From Clostridium cavendishii DSM 21758 (GTDB lineage Bacteria; Bacillota; Clostridia; Clostridiales; Clostridiaceae), in contig NZ_FQZB01000006.1 in assembly GCF_900141845.1 (NCBI RefSeq), positions 284,273 to 348,272 on the forward strand: 64,000 bases of DNA, read 5' to 3'. The translations under genes and the position numbers were made by a program. Under the pieces are notes generated by a model. The model did not search any database, was not told the DNA's origin, and saw nothing but the letters and a program-made list of their open reading frames with translations. Below, in pieces: positions 1 through 8,110 of the stretch; the first letter of the stretch is position 1; every line of letters starts with the position of its first letter.

Positions 1-756
1 ATTTCCTCCTTGTGCAAATACGAAAGGTACCCCTACTCCAGCAGTGATTACCGCAAACGCTGCAAAAGCATTCCCCATAATCATAGTAAATATAGCCATA
101 CCAACACAATATGCTACTACTCCAAGGAATATATTGCCTTTTGGTATTGTGCTAGAAATTCCATTTGCAATTATGTTCCCAACTCCAGCAGCTGTAAATA
201 ACGAACCTAAAGCTGCTAGAATTTGTGGTAGGATACTAGCTGGACCCATTAATTCAAGGAATCTTCTTCCATCTTCTGCCATTTCAGTAGTTTTTCCTTT
301 GGTTGCCCAAAGCCCTGCGACAGTTGATACAATTGTGGCTATTCCAAGAGCTACGAATGGTCCAAGTTCCTGTGACCAAAATTGAGCTACAATAAATGCT
401 ACAAAGCCCAATAATAAAGCTGGTATAAATATTTTATTTCCTATCTTTTGTGACATTTTTTCTTTAAATTCACTAGTTGATTCTTTAAACTTATTGAATT
501 TTACTAGTTTAAAGGCAGAAAGTATTGCCATTATTAAAACTAAATATCCTATAACAGTATCATTTACAAAAATATTTTTATTACCCCATACCATTCCAAT
601 TCTACTAAAACTAAAAATAAAACCTACTATTCCCCAGAATAAAGCTGTTGGTATCCTTGAAGGATGATTTTTATCCTTTAAAGTTATGTACATTGAATAA
701 AAACAAACAAGCCCACATGCAACATATAATAATTCTGTCATTGAATCCTTAAACAT
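1..756 (-). CDS. DUF979 family transporter subunit (partial, C-terminus outside window)
   Basis: A reading frame open for 252 codons runs off the left edge of the window, so the C-terminus is missing. It starts at an ATG (754-756) behind an AGGAGGG Shine-Dalgarno sequence. The protein is a polytopic membrane protein with several hydrophobic segments and an acidic/charged loop around residues 90-100; the visible end contains GNAFAAFAVITAGVGVPFVF, typical of the DUF979 family. DUF979 and DUF969 proteins are paired and are annotated as subunits of a putative 5-oxoproline (pyroglutamate) transporter. The DUF969 gene lies 12 bases upstream in the same transcript, which supports the call. The substrate is inferred from family context, not from residues seen here. 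Confidence 0.8.
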   Translation of the reverse strand, partial: MFKDSMTELLYVACGLVCFYSMYITLKDKNHPSRIPTALFWGIVGFIFSFSRIGMVWGNKNIFVNDTVIGYLVLIMAILSAFKLVKFNKFKESTSEFKEKMSQKIGNKIFIPALLLGFVAFIVAQFWSQELGPFVALGIATIVSTVAGLWATKGKTTEMAEDGRRFLELMGPASILPQILAALGSLFTAAGVGNIIANGISSTIPKGNIFLGVVAYCVGMAIFTMIMGNAFAAFAVITAGVGVPFVFAQGGN

Positions 757-768
757 AAAAACCCTCCT

Positions 769-1449
769 TTATTTATTTTCTTTAGCCCTTTTATATTTTT
801 TATTAAACTTTTTATCATAATAAAGAAATTGTATTGTACCTATTACCATTATAAGTATTGCCACAGGTAATGATGCCTTAGCAACACTAAGAGCGTCAAC
901 ATTATAACCTTGCTCCTTCATAACTCCAACTATTAAAAGTACACCACCTGAACCAAAAAAGAAATTTTGTCCAAAGAAGTTACCATAGTTCTCAACAGCA
1001 CCTTCTAAACCTTTTATAGTTTCATCATCCTCTTCATCAATTTCTCCATATTGATTCTTTGCAGCACCCTGTGCCATAGGAAGTATAAGTGGTCTAATAA
1101 ATTGAACATGTCCACCTATTCTAATACTAGCCATAGCAGCTAAAGTTCTTATTACTAAATAAGCAGAAGTTAATTTTCCTACTGTTGCAGATTTGATTTT
1201 ACCAATAAGATATGCAGCCCTTTCACGAAGACCATATCTCTCTAAAAGTCCAATTACAGGAAGAGAAATTATAAACAAAGACATATATCTATTGGTTACA
1301 AAAGATTTCCCTAGTATTGTCATAATCTCATTAAAAGACATTCCTGATACAAGTCCAGTTGTGATACCTGCAAAAACAACAACTGCAATTGTATCAAGTT
1401 TAAGTATAAACCCTATAACTATAATAGCTATTCCAATTAGTTTTATCAT
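769..1449 (-). CDS. DUF969 family transporter subunit
   Basis: A 226-residue integral membrane protein with hydrophobic segments near residues 3-35, 55-70, 90-110, 150-175 and 190-210 and a Lys-rich C-terminal tail. The Arg/Gly-rich loop containing RIGGHVQFIRPLILPMAQGA and the acidic EIDEEDDE stretch fit the DUF969 family, the partner of DUF979. The gene is first in a two-gene (or longer) minus-strand operon and is followed closely by the DUF979 gene. In other Firmicutes this pair neighbours 5-oxoprolinase or pyroglutamyl peptidase genes; these would have to lie beyond the window edge here. Annotation as a 5-oxoproline transporter subunit is by family association. Confidence 0.8.
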   Translation of the reverse strand: MIKLIGIAIIVIGFILKLDTIAVVVFAGITTGLVSGMSFNEIMTILGKSFVTNRYMSLFIISLPVIGLLERYGLRERAAYLIGKIKSATVGKLTSAYLVIRTLAAMASIRIGGHVQFIRPLILPMAQGAAKNQYGEIDEEDDETIKGLEGAVENYGNFFGQNFFFGSGGVLLIVGVMKEQGYNVDALSVAKASLPVAILIMVIGTIQFLYYDKKFNKKYKRAKENK

Positions 1450-1528
1450 AAAACTACCCCCTTAAAATATACTTTTTAAATAATATATCAATTTTTTATC
1501 TTTTTATCTGTATCACAGGCTACAAAAT

Positions 1529-1571
1529 ATCAAAAGTTTATTTAATTTATAAAATAAATAAACTTTTGATA
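1529..1571 (-). terminator. AT-rich hairpin, probable terminator of the XRE-cupin gene
   Basis: Near-perfect inverted repeat (ATCAAAAGTTTATTT / AATAAATAAACTTTTGAT) lies 80 bases after the stop of the upstream regulator gene and before the DUF969 gene. On the minus strand it is followed by a weak T-rich stretch. It could instead be an operator or leader element for the DUF969/DUF979 operon. Confidence 0.45.
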
Positions 1572-1649
1572 AAACTTAGTATGTATATTATGAGATTTAT
1601 TACTAACAAATAAATGGTAATAATAATGTTTTCACTATAAATAAAAGAT

Positions 1650-2210
1650 TCAAATAAGTGATGGAACTAGAACAAATAAAACTGTTACTTTAGTATCATT
1701 ATTATTAATAAATCTATGATTAATTCTGGCTGGTATTCTAACAACATCTCCTTCTTCAAGTGGATAAATTTCATTTTCTAATTGAACAGATACTTTTCCA
1801 TAAATAACCACAGCAATTTCTTCCTTATCCTCGTGTTCATAATGATTATCGGTAGTTGCTGAATTTCCATTGAGCTCCATAGTCAATAATTGAATATGAC
1901 TTTTCATAAAATCAGGAGTGAGTATATCTTGAACAATATGGGATTTATCTTTCCTAAATATCTTTTTTCTATCATTTTTATGGGAAATTAATGTATTAGA
2001 ATCAATATCATTCACAAACAGAGTATATAATGGAACATTCAAAGCTGTAGCTAGCAATTCTAAAACTGTTAATGATGGATTCCCATGCCCACGCTCTAAT
2101 TGACTAATTAAAGAAGTACTAATACCTGAATACTCAGCAAATTCTCTTATTGTCATATTAGTATTTTTTCTATAATTTCGTATTGTTCGTCCTATTAATC
2201 TTAACTTCAT
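1650..2210 (-). CDS. XRE family transcriptional regulator with C-terminal cupin domain
   Basis: Encodes 186 residues from the ATG at 2208-2210, which has an AAAGGA Shine-Dalgarno sequence; longer frames upstream lack one and begin in low-complexity sequence. Residues about 8-62 form a lambda-repressor-like helix-turn-helix (RNYRKNTNMTIREFAEYSGI, then STSLISQLERG). Residues about 110-180 form a cupin barrel with the metal-site pattern HYEHEDKEE and the end EEGDVVRIPARINHRF. Such proteins are one-component regulators that sense a small ligand through the cupin. The gene is divergent from an EamA exporter, with paired TTGTACAA sites between, so it probably controls itself and the exporter. The ligand is unknown. 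Confidence 0.85.
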   Translation of the reverse strand: MKLRLIGRTIRNYRKNTNMTIREFAEYSGISTSLISQLERGHGNPSLTVLELLATALNVPLYTLFVNDIDSNTLISHKNDRKKIFRKDKSHIVQDILTPDFMKSHIQLLTMELNGNSATTDNHYEHEDKEEIAVVIYGKVSVQLENEIYPLEEGDVVRIPARINHRFINNNDTKVTVLFVLVPSLI

Positions 2211-2312
2211 TCTTTTAAATCCTTTCTGTTTATTAAAATAATCATTTATAAATAAAATATTTAATCCACTAAACTTTATAGACACCATATAAATACTGAT
2301 TATAATATATAT

Positions 2313-2343
2313 TATATTGTACAAATTTTATTATATTGTACAA
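2313..2343. promoter_or_regulatory. Paired TTGTACAA palindromes between XRE-cupin gene and eamA-like gene
   Basis: Two copies of TATATTGTACAA lie 19 bases apart (core palindromes at 2317-2324 and 2336-2343) in the divergent intergenic region. Spacing of about two helical turns is what a dimeric helix-turn-helix repressor would use. They are the obvious candidate operator for the neighbouring XRE-cupin regulator. Inference from position and symmetry only. Confidence 0.5.
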
Positions 2344-2366
2344 TATTAAAATATTTTATAATAGAG

Positions 2367-3287
2367 GTGAGAAAAATTTATAATTTTAAAAAATATCTTA
2401 TTTTAATCATCGCAGTTTTTGCAGTATCAAGTTCAGCTATATTTGTTAAGCTAGCCCAAGCCCCTTCTATAATTATAGCTTTTTATCGATTATTTTTTAC
2501 TACATTGATATTTTTACCTTTTCTAATACTAAATAAAAAATATATAAAAGAATTAAAAGAACTTTCAAAAAAAAATTGGATTGCATCAATATTATCAGGA
2601 ATTATACTTTCAATACACTATTATCTATGGTTTGAATCACTTAATTATACTTCAATCGGAAGTTCTACTGTTATAGTTACTCTCCAACCACTTTTTGCAG
2701 TTTTAGGAGGTTTTATTTTTTTCAAAGAAAATTTTAATCGTAAATCAATAATTGGATGCTTTATTGCTGTTTTAGGAAGTATAATTGTTGGATTTAATGA
2801 TTTTCAGGCTGGAGGAATAGCTTTATATGGAGATTTACTAGCTTTTATTGCTGCTGGAATTATTACTGTATACTTTTTTATTAGTCAATCGATTAGAAAA
2901 GATTTATCCTTAATACCATACTCTGTTATAAGTTATTTGAGCAGTTCTATTTTTTTAGGAATTATAAGTTATCAAAGTAAAAAAGCATTTTTAGGATATT
3001 CATTAAATACATGGCTTGCATTATTAGGATTAAGTATTTTTGCAACAATTCTTGGTCAATCAATATTTAATTGGTTACTAAAATGGTTATCTACTTCAAT
3101 TATATCCATGAGTATTTTGGGCGAACCTATTGGTACCTTATTTCTTGCATTTATTATATTTAATGAAACTATTACTTCTAGGCAAGGAATCGGTATACTA
3201 CTTATACTATGTGGACTATCATCATTTTTATTAGGAAAATCTAACTTCAAAATAAAAAAAACTTATACAAGAATTAATTCTGAATGA
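2367..3287 (+). CDS. EamA/DMT family transporter
   Basis: A 306-residue inner-membrane protein with about ten hydrophobic segments arranged as two EamA repeats of five helices (roughly residues 10-145 and 155-290), the usual length for drug/metabolite transporters. The first repeat carries the family-like SSSAIFVKLAQAPSIIIAFYR stretch and the second ends with GEPIGTLFLAFIIFNE. The start is uncertain: the GTG at 2367 overlaps the only Shine-Dalgarno-like sequence (AGAGGTGAG), so a non-standard start such as the ATT at 2376 is conceivable. It is divergent from an XRE-cupin regulator and probably exports an amino acid or metabolite sensed by it. Substrate unknown. Confidence 0.85.
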   Translation: MRKIYNFKKYLILIIAVFAVSSSAIFVKLAQAPSIIIAFYRLFFTTLIFLPFLILNKKYIKELKELSKKNWIASILSGIILSIHYYLWFESLNYTSIGSSTVIVTLQPLFAVLGGFIFFKENFNRKSIIGCFIAVLGSIIVGFNDFQAGGIALYGDLLAFIAAGIITVYFFISQSIRKDLSLIPYSVISYLSSSIFLGIISYQSKKAFLGYSLNTWLALLGLSIFATILGQSIFNWLLKWLSTSIISMSILGEPIGTLFLAFIIFNETITSRQGIGILLILCGLSSFLLGKSNFKIKKTYTRINSE

Positions 3288-3495
3288 TTACCTTTATTTT
3301 GTTTCTAATAATCTTATTAAAATAAATTTAGATTTTAAATTACAACATATACATTAGCTTTTTAAACTAATTAAATTATTATATAAGAAAATTCAATTCT
3401 TTTAATTTTATAATTATTAAAATAATGCAAATAATTCAAATAAATTAACAATTTATAAATTTATTTGAATTATATATATCCATCTTCCAATTCGA

Positions 3496-3513
3496 GTATT
3501 TTGTACAAAATAC
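3496..3513. promoter_or_regulatory. Perfect 18-bp palindrome with TTGTACAA core
   Basis: GTATTTTGTACAAAATAC is perfectly self-complementary and shares its TTGTACAA core with the two sites at 2317-2343. It directly abuts the -35 element of the next predicted promoter, a position suited to repression. It may bind the XRE-cupin regulator encoded 1.3 kb away. Confidence 0.45.
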
Positions 3514-3515
3514 TA

Positions 3516-3543
3516 TTGACTTTTACAATAAATGTTATAGAAT
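3516..3543 (+). promoter_or_regulatory. Predicted sigma-A promoter for the 89-residue gene
   Basis: TTGACT (3516-3521) and TAGAAT (3538-3543) are separated by 16 bases. It lies about 270 bases before the start codon, implying a long 5' leader. Prediction from sequence only. Confidence 0.4.
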
Positions 3544-3815
3544 ATATTAAAGGGATAAAATTGGTTTACAAAAACCCTTTAGATTATATTGTAACGAAAT
3601 TTTAATTATTAGTATAGAAATTTCAATAAAAACATAATATATTATAGACCTAACATTAGGTAGTTAAAAAATGTTTGTTTATTCAATCGAAAATATTAAA
3701 TAACTTGTTTAAGATAATGACTTTTGAAGAGTTAGACAAAGAAGCAAAGTAGTATTGTAGGTATTTAAACAAGGTATTTATTATTAAATAAATATTTAAT
3801 AGGAGGGTGTTTAAA

Positions 3816-4085
3816 ATGACAAAGTTTTGGGCACAAGGTAGTTTAGTTAGGACAAAGGATAATGTAATTCTTAAAGTTGAGAATTCAGAAACACAAAGAA
3901 TGTTTTTCACAGTAGTAGACAACAATGTAGAAGTTTGCGAACCTGTTGAAGAAAGTGATATCATGCAAGTATTAGGAACATTTAAAAGATACGCATTTCA
4001 TAATCACATCACTTGTAATAGTCAAGTAGCTAGAGTGATTAGAAATAATTACGATAAACTAATTAAACATTGCGTAGCAAATTAA
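3816..4085 (+). CDS. Small protein of unknown function (89 residues)
   Basis: The ATG at 3816 has a strong AGGAGGG Shine-Dalgarno sequence seven to eight bases upstream; an ATG at 3807 lies inside that element and is unlikely. The 89-residue product has no signal peptide or membrane segment and looks like a compact beta-rich soluble protein (KVENSETQRMFFTVVDNNVE). It has two cysteines in the C-terminal half, Cys70 and Cys86, besides Cys48. I do not recognise the family. The gene stands alone between a promoter with a long leader and a strong terminator, so it is a monocistronic unit. The strong translation signals argue that it is real and well expressed. Confidence 0.75.
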   Translation: MTKFWAQGSLVRTKDNVILKVENSETQRMFFTVVDNNVEVCEPVEESDIMQVLGTFKRYAFHNHITCNSQVARVIRNNYDKLIKHCVAN

Positions 4086-4104
4086 TTTTTAGAAAATGTA
4101 GATG

Positions 4105-4146
4105 ATATAGAGTAAAGTACATTAATACTTACTCTATATTTTTTTA
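4105..4146 (+). terminator. Rho-independent terminator
   Basis: Stem ATATAGAGTAAAG / CTTACTCTATAT followed by a run of seven T (plus strand), 20 bases after the stop of the 89-residue protein gene. Confidence 0.8.
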
Positions 4147-4152
4147 TACCAC

Positions 4153-4182
4153 AAAAAAGCTTCCTACGAATTCGTAGGAAGC
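4153..4182 (-). terminator. Terminator of the ula operon
   Basis: Perfect 24-bp palindrome with halves GCTTCCTACGAA / TTCGTAGGAAGC, followed on the minus strand by six T. It lies about 155 bases beyond the stop of the last operon gene and faces the plus-strand terminator of the neighbouring gene. Confidence 0.8.
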
Positions 4183-4338
4183 AATTAACCTTATTCTTTA
4201 TTATATTTCCATCTAAATATTGCCTAGATTGAACTCAAAGTTAAGCTTATATAGTTAATATTATCTATAAAAAAAGCTCGTTTCAATATTAAATTAATTA
4301 CTTTACAAATAGTTATGCTGAATACAAATTTATTCTCC

Positions 4339-4986
4339 TTATTTCAGAAAAGCCTTTTCATAGTCTTCAACAAACTTTTTTATCCCTGCATCAGTTAATG
4401 GATGCTTTATCATTTGAATTATTACTGAATAAGGAATTGTAGCTATATGACAGCCTGCTGTAGCAACATCTAATACATGCATAGGATTTCTAACACTAGC
4501 TGATATTATTTCAGTCTCTATTCCATGTACTTTAAATATTGTAACTATTTGCTCAACTAAATTTATTCCTGGATTTCCTATATCATCTAATCTTCCTAAG
4601 AACGGACTTACATAAGTAGCTCCGGATCTAGCTGCTAATAAAGCTTGAGTTGGTGAAAATATTAATGTAATATTTGTTTTTATTCCTTCTTGTGATAACC
4701 TTTTGGTTGCCTTCAATCCTTCTTCACACATTGGAATTTTTATAACTATATTTTTATGAAGTTTAGCTAATTCTCTTCCTTCTTTAACCATACCATCAGC
4801 ATCTAAACTCATAACTTCAGCACTTATAGGACCATCTACAATCGAACATATTTCATTAATAACTTCTTGTAAATCTCTTCCCTCTTTCGCTATTAATGAT
4901 GGATTGGTTGTAACTCCACATATAACACCTAATTCATTAGCTTTTTTTATTTCTTCTATATTTGCAGTATCCACAAAAATTTTCAT
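4339..4986 (-). CDS. Transaldolase / fructose-6-phosphate aldolase-like protein
   Basis: About 215 residues, the length of the small TalC/FSA subfamily. MKIFVDTANIEEI at the N-terminus, GVTTNPSLIAKEG near residue 28, the Schiff-base lysine in VIKIPM (about residue 86), and TLIFSPTQALLAA plus GATYVSPFLGRLDD are class I transaldolase hallmarks. The start chosen is the ATG at 4986, where family proteins begin; an ATG at 4998 abuts the AAAGGA element. It is the last gene of the ascorbate operon. There it would feed the D-xylulose 5-phosphate made by the Ula enzymes through the non-oxidative pentose phosphate pathway. Whether it is a transaldolase or a fructose-6-phosphate aldolase cannot be told by eye. 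Confidence 0.85.
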   Translation of the reverse strand: MKIFVDTANIEEIKKANELGVICGVTTNPSLIAKEGRDLQEVINEICSIVDGPISAEVMSLDADGMVKEGRELAKLHKNIVIKIPMCEEGLKATKRLSQEGIKTNITLIFSPTQALLAARSGATYVSPFLGRLDDIGNPGINLVEQIVTIFKVHGIETEIISASVRNPMHVLDVATAGCHIATIPYSVIIQMIKHPLTDAGIKKFVEDYEKAFLK

Positions 4987-5041
4987 AATTATATTCATTC
5001 CTTTACTAATATATTTTTTGTAAAAATAAATTTATTAACTC

Positions 5042-5887
5042 CTATTTTAAAGCTTTTTTAAATTTTTCATCTATAAATCTCTTAGATTCTTTTATTACTT
5101 CTTTCCAATCATCATTTCCTACATACCAAAATTCTAATGTATACTTTCTAACTCCAATATCCCATGAAGTTTTTATTATATTCTCAAAATCTACATGGCC
5201 TGTACCAAAAGGTATTTCACGAAACTTCCCTGGAACTGTTTCTTTTAAATGTACAGCTGCAGTATGTCCTTTTCCTGCTTTAAAGTCTTCTACTGTACTT
5301 GTATTATATGTTAAGGTTGCATTAGTTACATTTCCACTATCAGGATACACTTGTAGATAAGGTGAATCTATCATATCAACGTATTCCATAGCCTTTTTTA
5401 CTGTATTCAAAAACTCTGTTTCCATCGTTTCGAATGCTAAAATCACACCTTTTTTTGCTGCCATTTCAGTAGATTTTTTAAGATTTTCTATGAAATATTG
5501 CTTTGTTTTTTCATCGCCCTCTTCATAGTAAACATCGTATCCTGCAATTTGGATTATTCTAATGCCCAAATCATACGCAAGATCTATAGCTTTTTCCATT
5601 ATTTCTATGCCTCTTGCTCTTACTGTTTCATTTTTACTACCTAAAGGATATTTTCTATGTCCACTTAAACACATAGTTCTTATATGAACTCCACTTTCAA
5701 ACATGGTTTTAATTAGTTCTAATCTTTCTTCTTTAGACATATATAATCTCGATAGTTTTTCTTCTGTCTCATCTATACTCATTTCAACATAAGCAAAACC
5801 ACATTCCTTAGCACATAATAATTTTTCTCTCCAAGTAAGATGGTTTGGCATAGATTTTTCATATAATCCTAGCATATATCCATTCAT
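5042..5887 (-). CDS. ulaE: L-ribulose/L-xylulose-5-phosphate 3-epimerase UlaE
   Basis: A 281-residue xylose-isomerase-like TIM-barrel protein of the UlaE/SgaU family, which converts L-xylulose 5-phosphate to L-ribulose 5-phosphate in ascorbate catabolism. Visible family stretches include GLYEKSMPNHLTWREKL at the N-terminus, RTMCLSGHRKYPLGS near residue 75, and probable metal ligands in LAFETMETEF, VYPDSGN, VHLKETVPG and YTLEFWY. It sits in an operon with all other ula genes except ulaD, just downstream of ulaF (18 bases). An AGAGGTG Shine-Dalgarno sequence precedes the chosen ATG. Confidence 0.93.
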   Translation of the reverse strand: MNGYMLGLYEKSMPNHLTWREKLLCAKECGFAYVEMSIDETEEKLSRLYMSKEERLELIKTMFESGVHIRTMCLSGHRKYPLGSKNETVRARGIEIMEKAIDLAYDLGIRIIQIAGYDVYYEEGDEKTKQYFIENLKKSTEMAAKKGVILAFETMETEFLNTVKKAMEYVDMIDSPYLQVYPDSGNVTNATLTYNTSTVEDFKAGKGHTAAVHLKETVPGKFREIPFGTGHVDFENIIKTSWDIGVRKYTLEFWYVGNDDWKEVIKESKRFIDEKFKKALK

Positions 5888-5905
5888 AGCTGCACCTCTC
5901 TTTAT

Positions 5906-6595
5906 CTATTGTCCATAATAAGCATTTGGCCCATGTTTTCTCATAAAGTGTTTATTCTTTAATACATCTGGCATAGGATTTACTTCATATCTTGTTAGTA
6001 TTTCTGTATTCCAAGCCATCATTGCTATCTCTTCTAAAACCACTGCATTATGCACTGCATCATGAGGATCTTTTCCCCATGTAAAAGGTCCATGATTCTT
6101 AACTAATACTCCTGGTACATACCCTGGATTTAACTCTTTAAAACTATCTACTATAACTTCACCTGTGTTATATTCATAATTTGTTTCAATTTCTTCTTTT
6201 GTCATATCTCTTGTACATGGAATTTCACCATAAAAATAATCTGCTTGAGTTGTTCCATATGGCTTAATTCCTCTTCCTGATTGAGAAAATATTGTTGCCC
6301 ATCTTGAATGCGTGTGTACTACTCCACCTATTTCATTAAACTCCTTATAAAGTCTTATATGAGTTGGTGTATCTGAAGAAGGTTTATATTTCCCTTCCAC
6401 AACATTTCCTTCTAAATCAACTACAACCATATCTTCAGCTTTCATTTTTTCATATTCTACACCAGATGGCTTTATAACTATTAATCCTTTTTCTCTATCT
6501 ATTCCTGAAACATTTCCCCATGTAAAAGTTACTAAATTATATTTTGGTAATAACATATTTGCTTCATACACTTCTTTTTTTAAATTCTCCAGCAT
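5906..6595 (-). CDS. ulaF: L-ribulose-5-phosphate 4-epimerase UlaF/AraD family
   Basis: About 229 residues of the class II aldolase/epimerase fold. The stretch NLVTFTWGNVSGIDREKGLI and the zinc histidines in VVHTHSRWATIF and VKNHGPFTWG are diagnostic of L-ribulose-5-phosphate 4-epimerases. It produces D-xylulose 5-phosphate. The ATG at 6595 is preferred because the upstream in-frame ATG (6604) directly touches the AAAGGAG element, and family proteins begin with the equivalent of MLENLKKEVYEANM. Its place in the ula operon identifies it as UlaF rather than an arabinose-pathway AraD. A hairpin separates it from the gene upstream. Confidence 0.93.
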   Translation of the reverse strand: MLENLKKEVYEANMLLPKYNLVTFTWGNVSGIDREKGLIVIKPSGVEYEKMKAEDMVVVDLEGNVVEGKYKPSSDTPTHIRLYKEFNEIGGVVHTHSRWATIFSQSGRGIKPYGTTQADYFYGEIPCTRDMTKEEIETNYEYNTGEVIVDSFKELNPGYVPGVLVKNHGPFTWGKDPHDAVHNAVVLEEIAMMAWNTEILTRYEVNPMPDVLKNKHFMRKHGPNAYYGQ

Positions 6596-6649
6596 TTTTT
6601 TCATCTCCTTTAATATATCTTTAGTTTTTGAATTTTTACTTAATAATTA

Positions 6650-6688
6650 AGAGTATGGAGTAATTTAACTATTTCCCCCATACTCCTT
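6650..6688 (-). terminator. Intercistronic hairpin in the ula operon
   Basis: Inverted repeat GAGTATGG / CCATACTC lies between the beta-propeller gene and ulaF, with only a weak T tail on the minus strand. It is more likely a processing, stability or partial-termination element than a full terminator. Confidence 0.45.
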
Positions 6689-6698
6689 TAATTAATTA

Positions 6699-7739
6699 TT
6701 AATCTGTTACAAGATATAGGGCTGCCTGTCCTATTTCTCTATTTGCTGATATTATAATATCCTTGTCTTTATCATTTATAACTGCAACATTACTTGGTCC
6801 AACTCCAGCTTCTATTACTTCTGTCTTGAATGTTAGCTTTTCTTTATCATCACATTGAATAATAAATAATTCTTTTTCATTTCTTCTATATCCACCTATT
6901 ATTGTTGGAATCCCTCTAAGTTCTCCACCCCAAACAACATGTCCAAAATCCATTTCTTTGGGATATTTATATATAACTTTATATTCCCCATCAATTTTTT
7001 TATTTATTAAAAAATTGCTGCCATGAAACTCTTCTATTGTAATAAGTTCCACTTCACCATCACCATCTATATCTACAACTGCAATATCACTTGTTGGTCT
7101 GTTTAATATTTGCTCTACCTTCCACTCTTCATTATCTTCTTGTGGTGGTGTTACAACAAATACTCCCTCTGCAGAAGTTACAAGACCTGCCATAACTCCA
7201 TTCCAAGTAGTTCTGCAATATCCATGGTTTTTGGTTAAACCTTCTTTTATAACTTTTAATTCAAATGGCTTATTTAAATCTTCTGGTATTTCTCCTATAT
7301 ATATTTTTCCTGGATCTGACCAATCATCTTTAAAAGCCTTAGTTGTACACAGTGTTGCTCCTAAAAAATAATTCTTACCATTAGCTTGTAATATATCAAA
7401 TCTATGAACATAAGGTAATTTAAATAATTCTTTAGTTTCCCATTTTTCTTCTTCTGTATATCTTGTCCAAACTATAGTTGCATTCTCTGATTGAAATGTT
7501 GGGAAGAAGTTTTGAACTGATAAAAAGTCTCCATTCTTTCCAGGTACAGGGATCATAGACATGGTTCCTCCTGGTCCATCCCAAACAGTGCTTTGCTCAA
7601 AATCTGCTGATTCTTTGTAGCTATAGCAAGCTCCTTCACCTTCTGTTGCTAATAATATATATCTTTCACCATTTACTACAGTGCTACTTGTTGCGTAGCA
7701 CCTGTGTAAATCTGTTAAAAACTTCTTTTCAAATTTCAT
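6699..7739 (-). CDS. Uncharacterised beta-propeller-like protein in the ula operon
   Basis: A 346-residue protein without a signal peptide or membrane segment, so probably cytosolic. Repeated beta-strand blocks and one clear calcium-loop-like motif, VVDIDGDGEVELITIEE near residue 240, resemble VCBS/FG-GAP repeat beta-propellers. Several conserved-looking His/Cys residues (HRCYATSS at the N-terminus, NHGYCRTTWNG near residue 190, FGHVVWGGE near 285) could line a central site. It lies 18 bases after ulaB and before ulaF, where UlaD is expected in other ula operons. Function unknown; a catalytic, isomerase/lactonase-like or sugar-sensing role is possible. No homology to the TIM-barrel UlaD is visible. 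Confidence 0.8.
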   Translation of the reverse strand: MKFEKKFLTDLHRCYATSSTVVNGERYILLATEGEGACYSYKESADFEQSTVWDGPGGTMSMIPVPGKNGDFLSVQNFFPTFQSENATIVWTRYTEEEKWETKELFKLPYVHRFDILQANGKNYFLGATLCTTKAFKDDWSDPGKIYIGEIPEDLNKPFELKVIKEGLTKNHGYCRTTWNGVMAGLVTSAEGVFVVTPPQEDNEEWKVEQILNRPTSDIAVVDIDGDGEVELITIEEFHGSNFLINKKIDGEYKVIYKYPKEMDFGHVVWGGELRGIPTIIGGYRRNEKELFIIQCDDKEKLTFKTEVIEAGVGPSNVAVINDKDKDIIISANREIGQAALYLVTD

Positions 7740-7757
7740 ACTATCGTCTCCTATAAG

Positions 7758-8051
7758 TTATTTTTTATCTATTACAAGTTCTTTTATTTTTGTTTCAATT
7801 TCTTGTTCTGATAAAAGATTCTTTAACCCAACAACTATTGTTCCACCTTCTTCTGCCCTAGCAAAGTTTTTCTTTAATGCTTCTGAACAAAATACTACAT
7901 CGTACCCTGAAGCTTGAGTTTTTGCTTCTCCAATACTGCTATGGTGAATTGAAACTTGAACTCCTAATTTTTTAAATACCTTTTCTATCTTCATCTTTAT
8001 TATTTGACTTGACCCCATTCCATTTCCACACGCTGCTATTACCTTTAACAT
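7758..8051 (-). CDS. ulaB: Ascorbate-specific PTS enzyme IIB
   Basis: About 97 residues. The phosphorylatable cysteine is in VIAACGNGMGSSQIIKMK at the N-terminus (Cys7), the P-loop-like signature of the SgaB/UlaB (lactose/galactitol-like) IIB family. The start is the ATG at 8051, eight bases after AGAGGAGG; an earlier ATG (8078) has no such signal. It transfers phosphate from UlaC to ascorbate during uptake by UlaA. Genes for IIA, IIC and IIB are consecutive and in the same direction, forming one complete PTS. Confidence 0.92.
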   Translation of the reverse strand: MLKVIAACGNGMGSSQIIKMKIEKVFKKLGVQVSIHHSSIGEAKTQASGYDVVFCSEALKKNFARAEEGGTIVVGLKNLLSEQEIETKIKELVIDKK

Positions 8052-8110
8052 TTTAAATTCCTCCTCTAATTTCCCCATAATTTTTATATTTCTACTTTCA
8101 ACTTACTTTA

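Larger units (their letters stand above)
3288..3815 (+). other. 528-base intergenic region: long leader of the 89-residue gene
   Basis: The first 200 bases are extremely AT-rich, with an AT-only hairpin near 3434-3470. A palindrome and a promoter follow (listed separately). The 270-base leader contains a short frame at 3717-3752 (11 codons, MTFEELDKEAK) without a Shine-Dalgarno sequence; it reads on after its TAG to a second stop at 3789. No riboswitch class was recognised. Confidence 0.4.

Noticed and set aside
3683..3964. A 93-codon frame on the minus strand opposite the 89-residue gene
   Set aside because: It has no ribosome-binding site, overlaps a better supported gene and its leader, and is rich in low-complexity residues.
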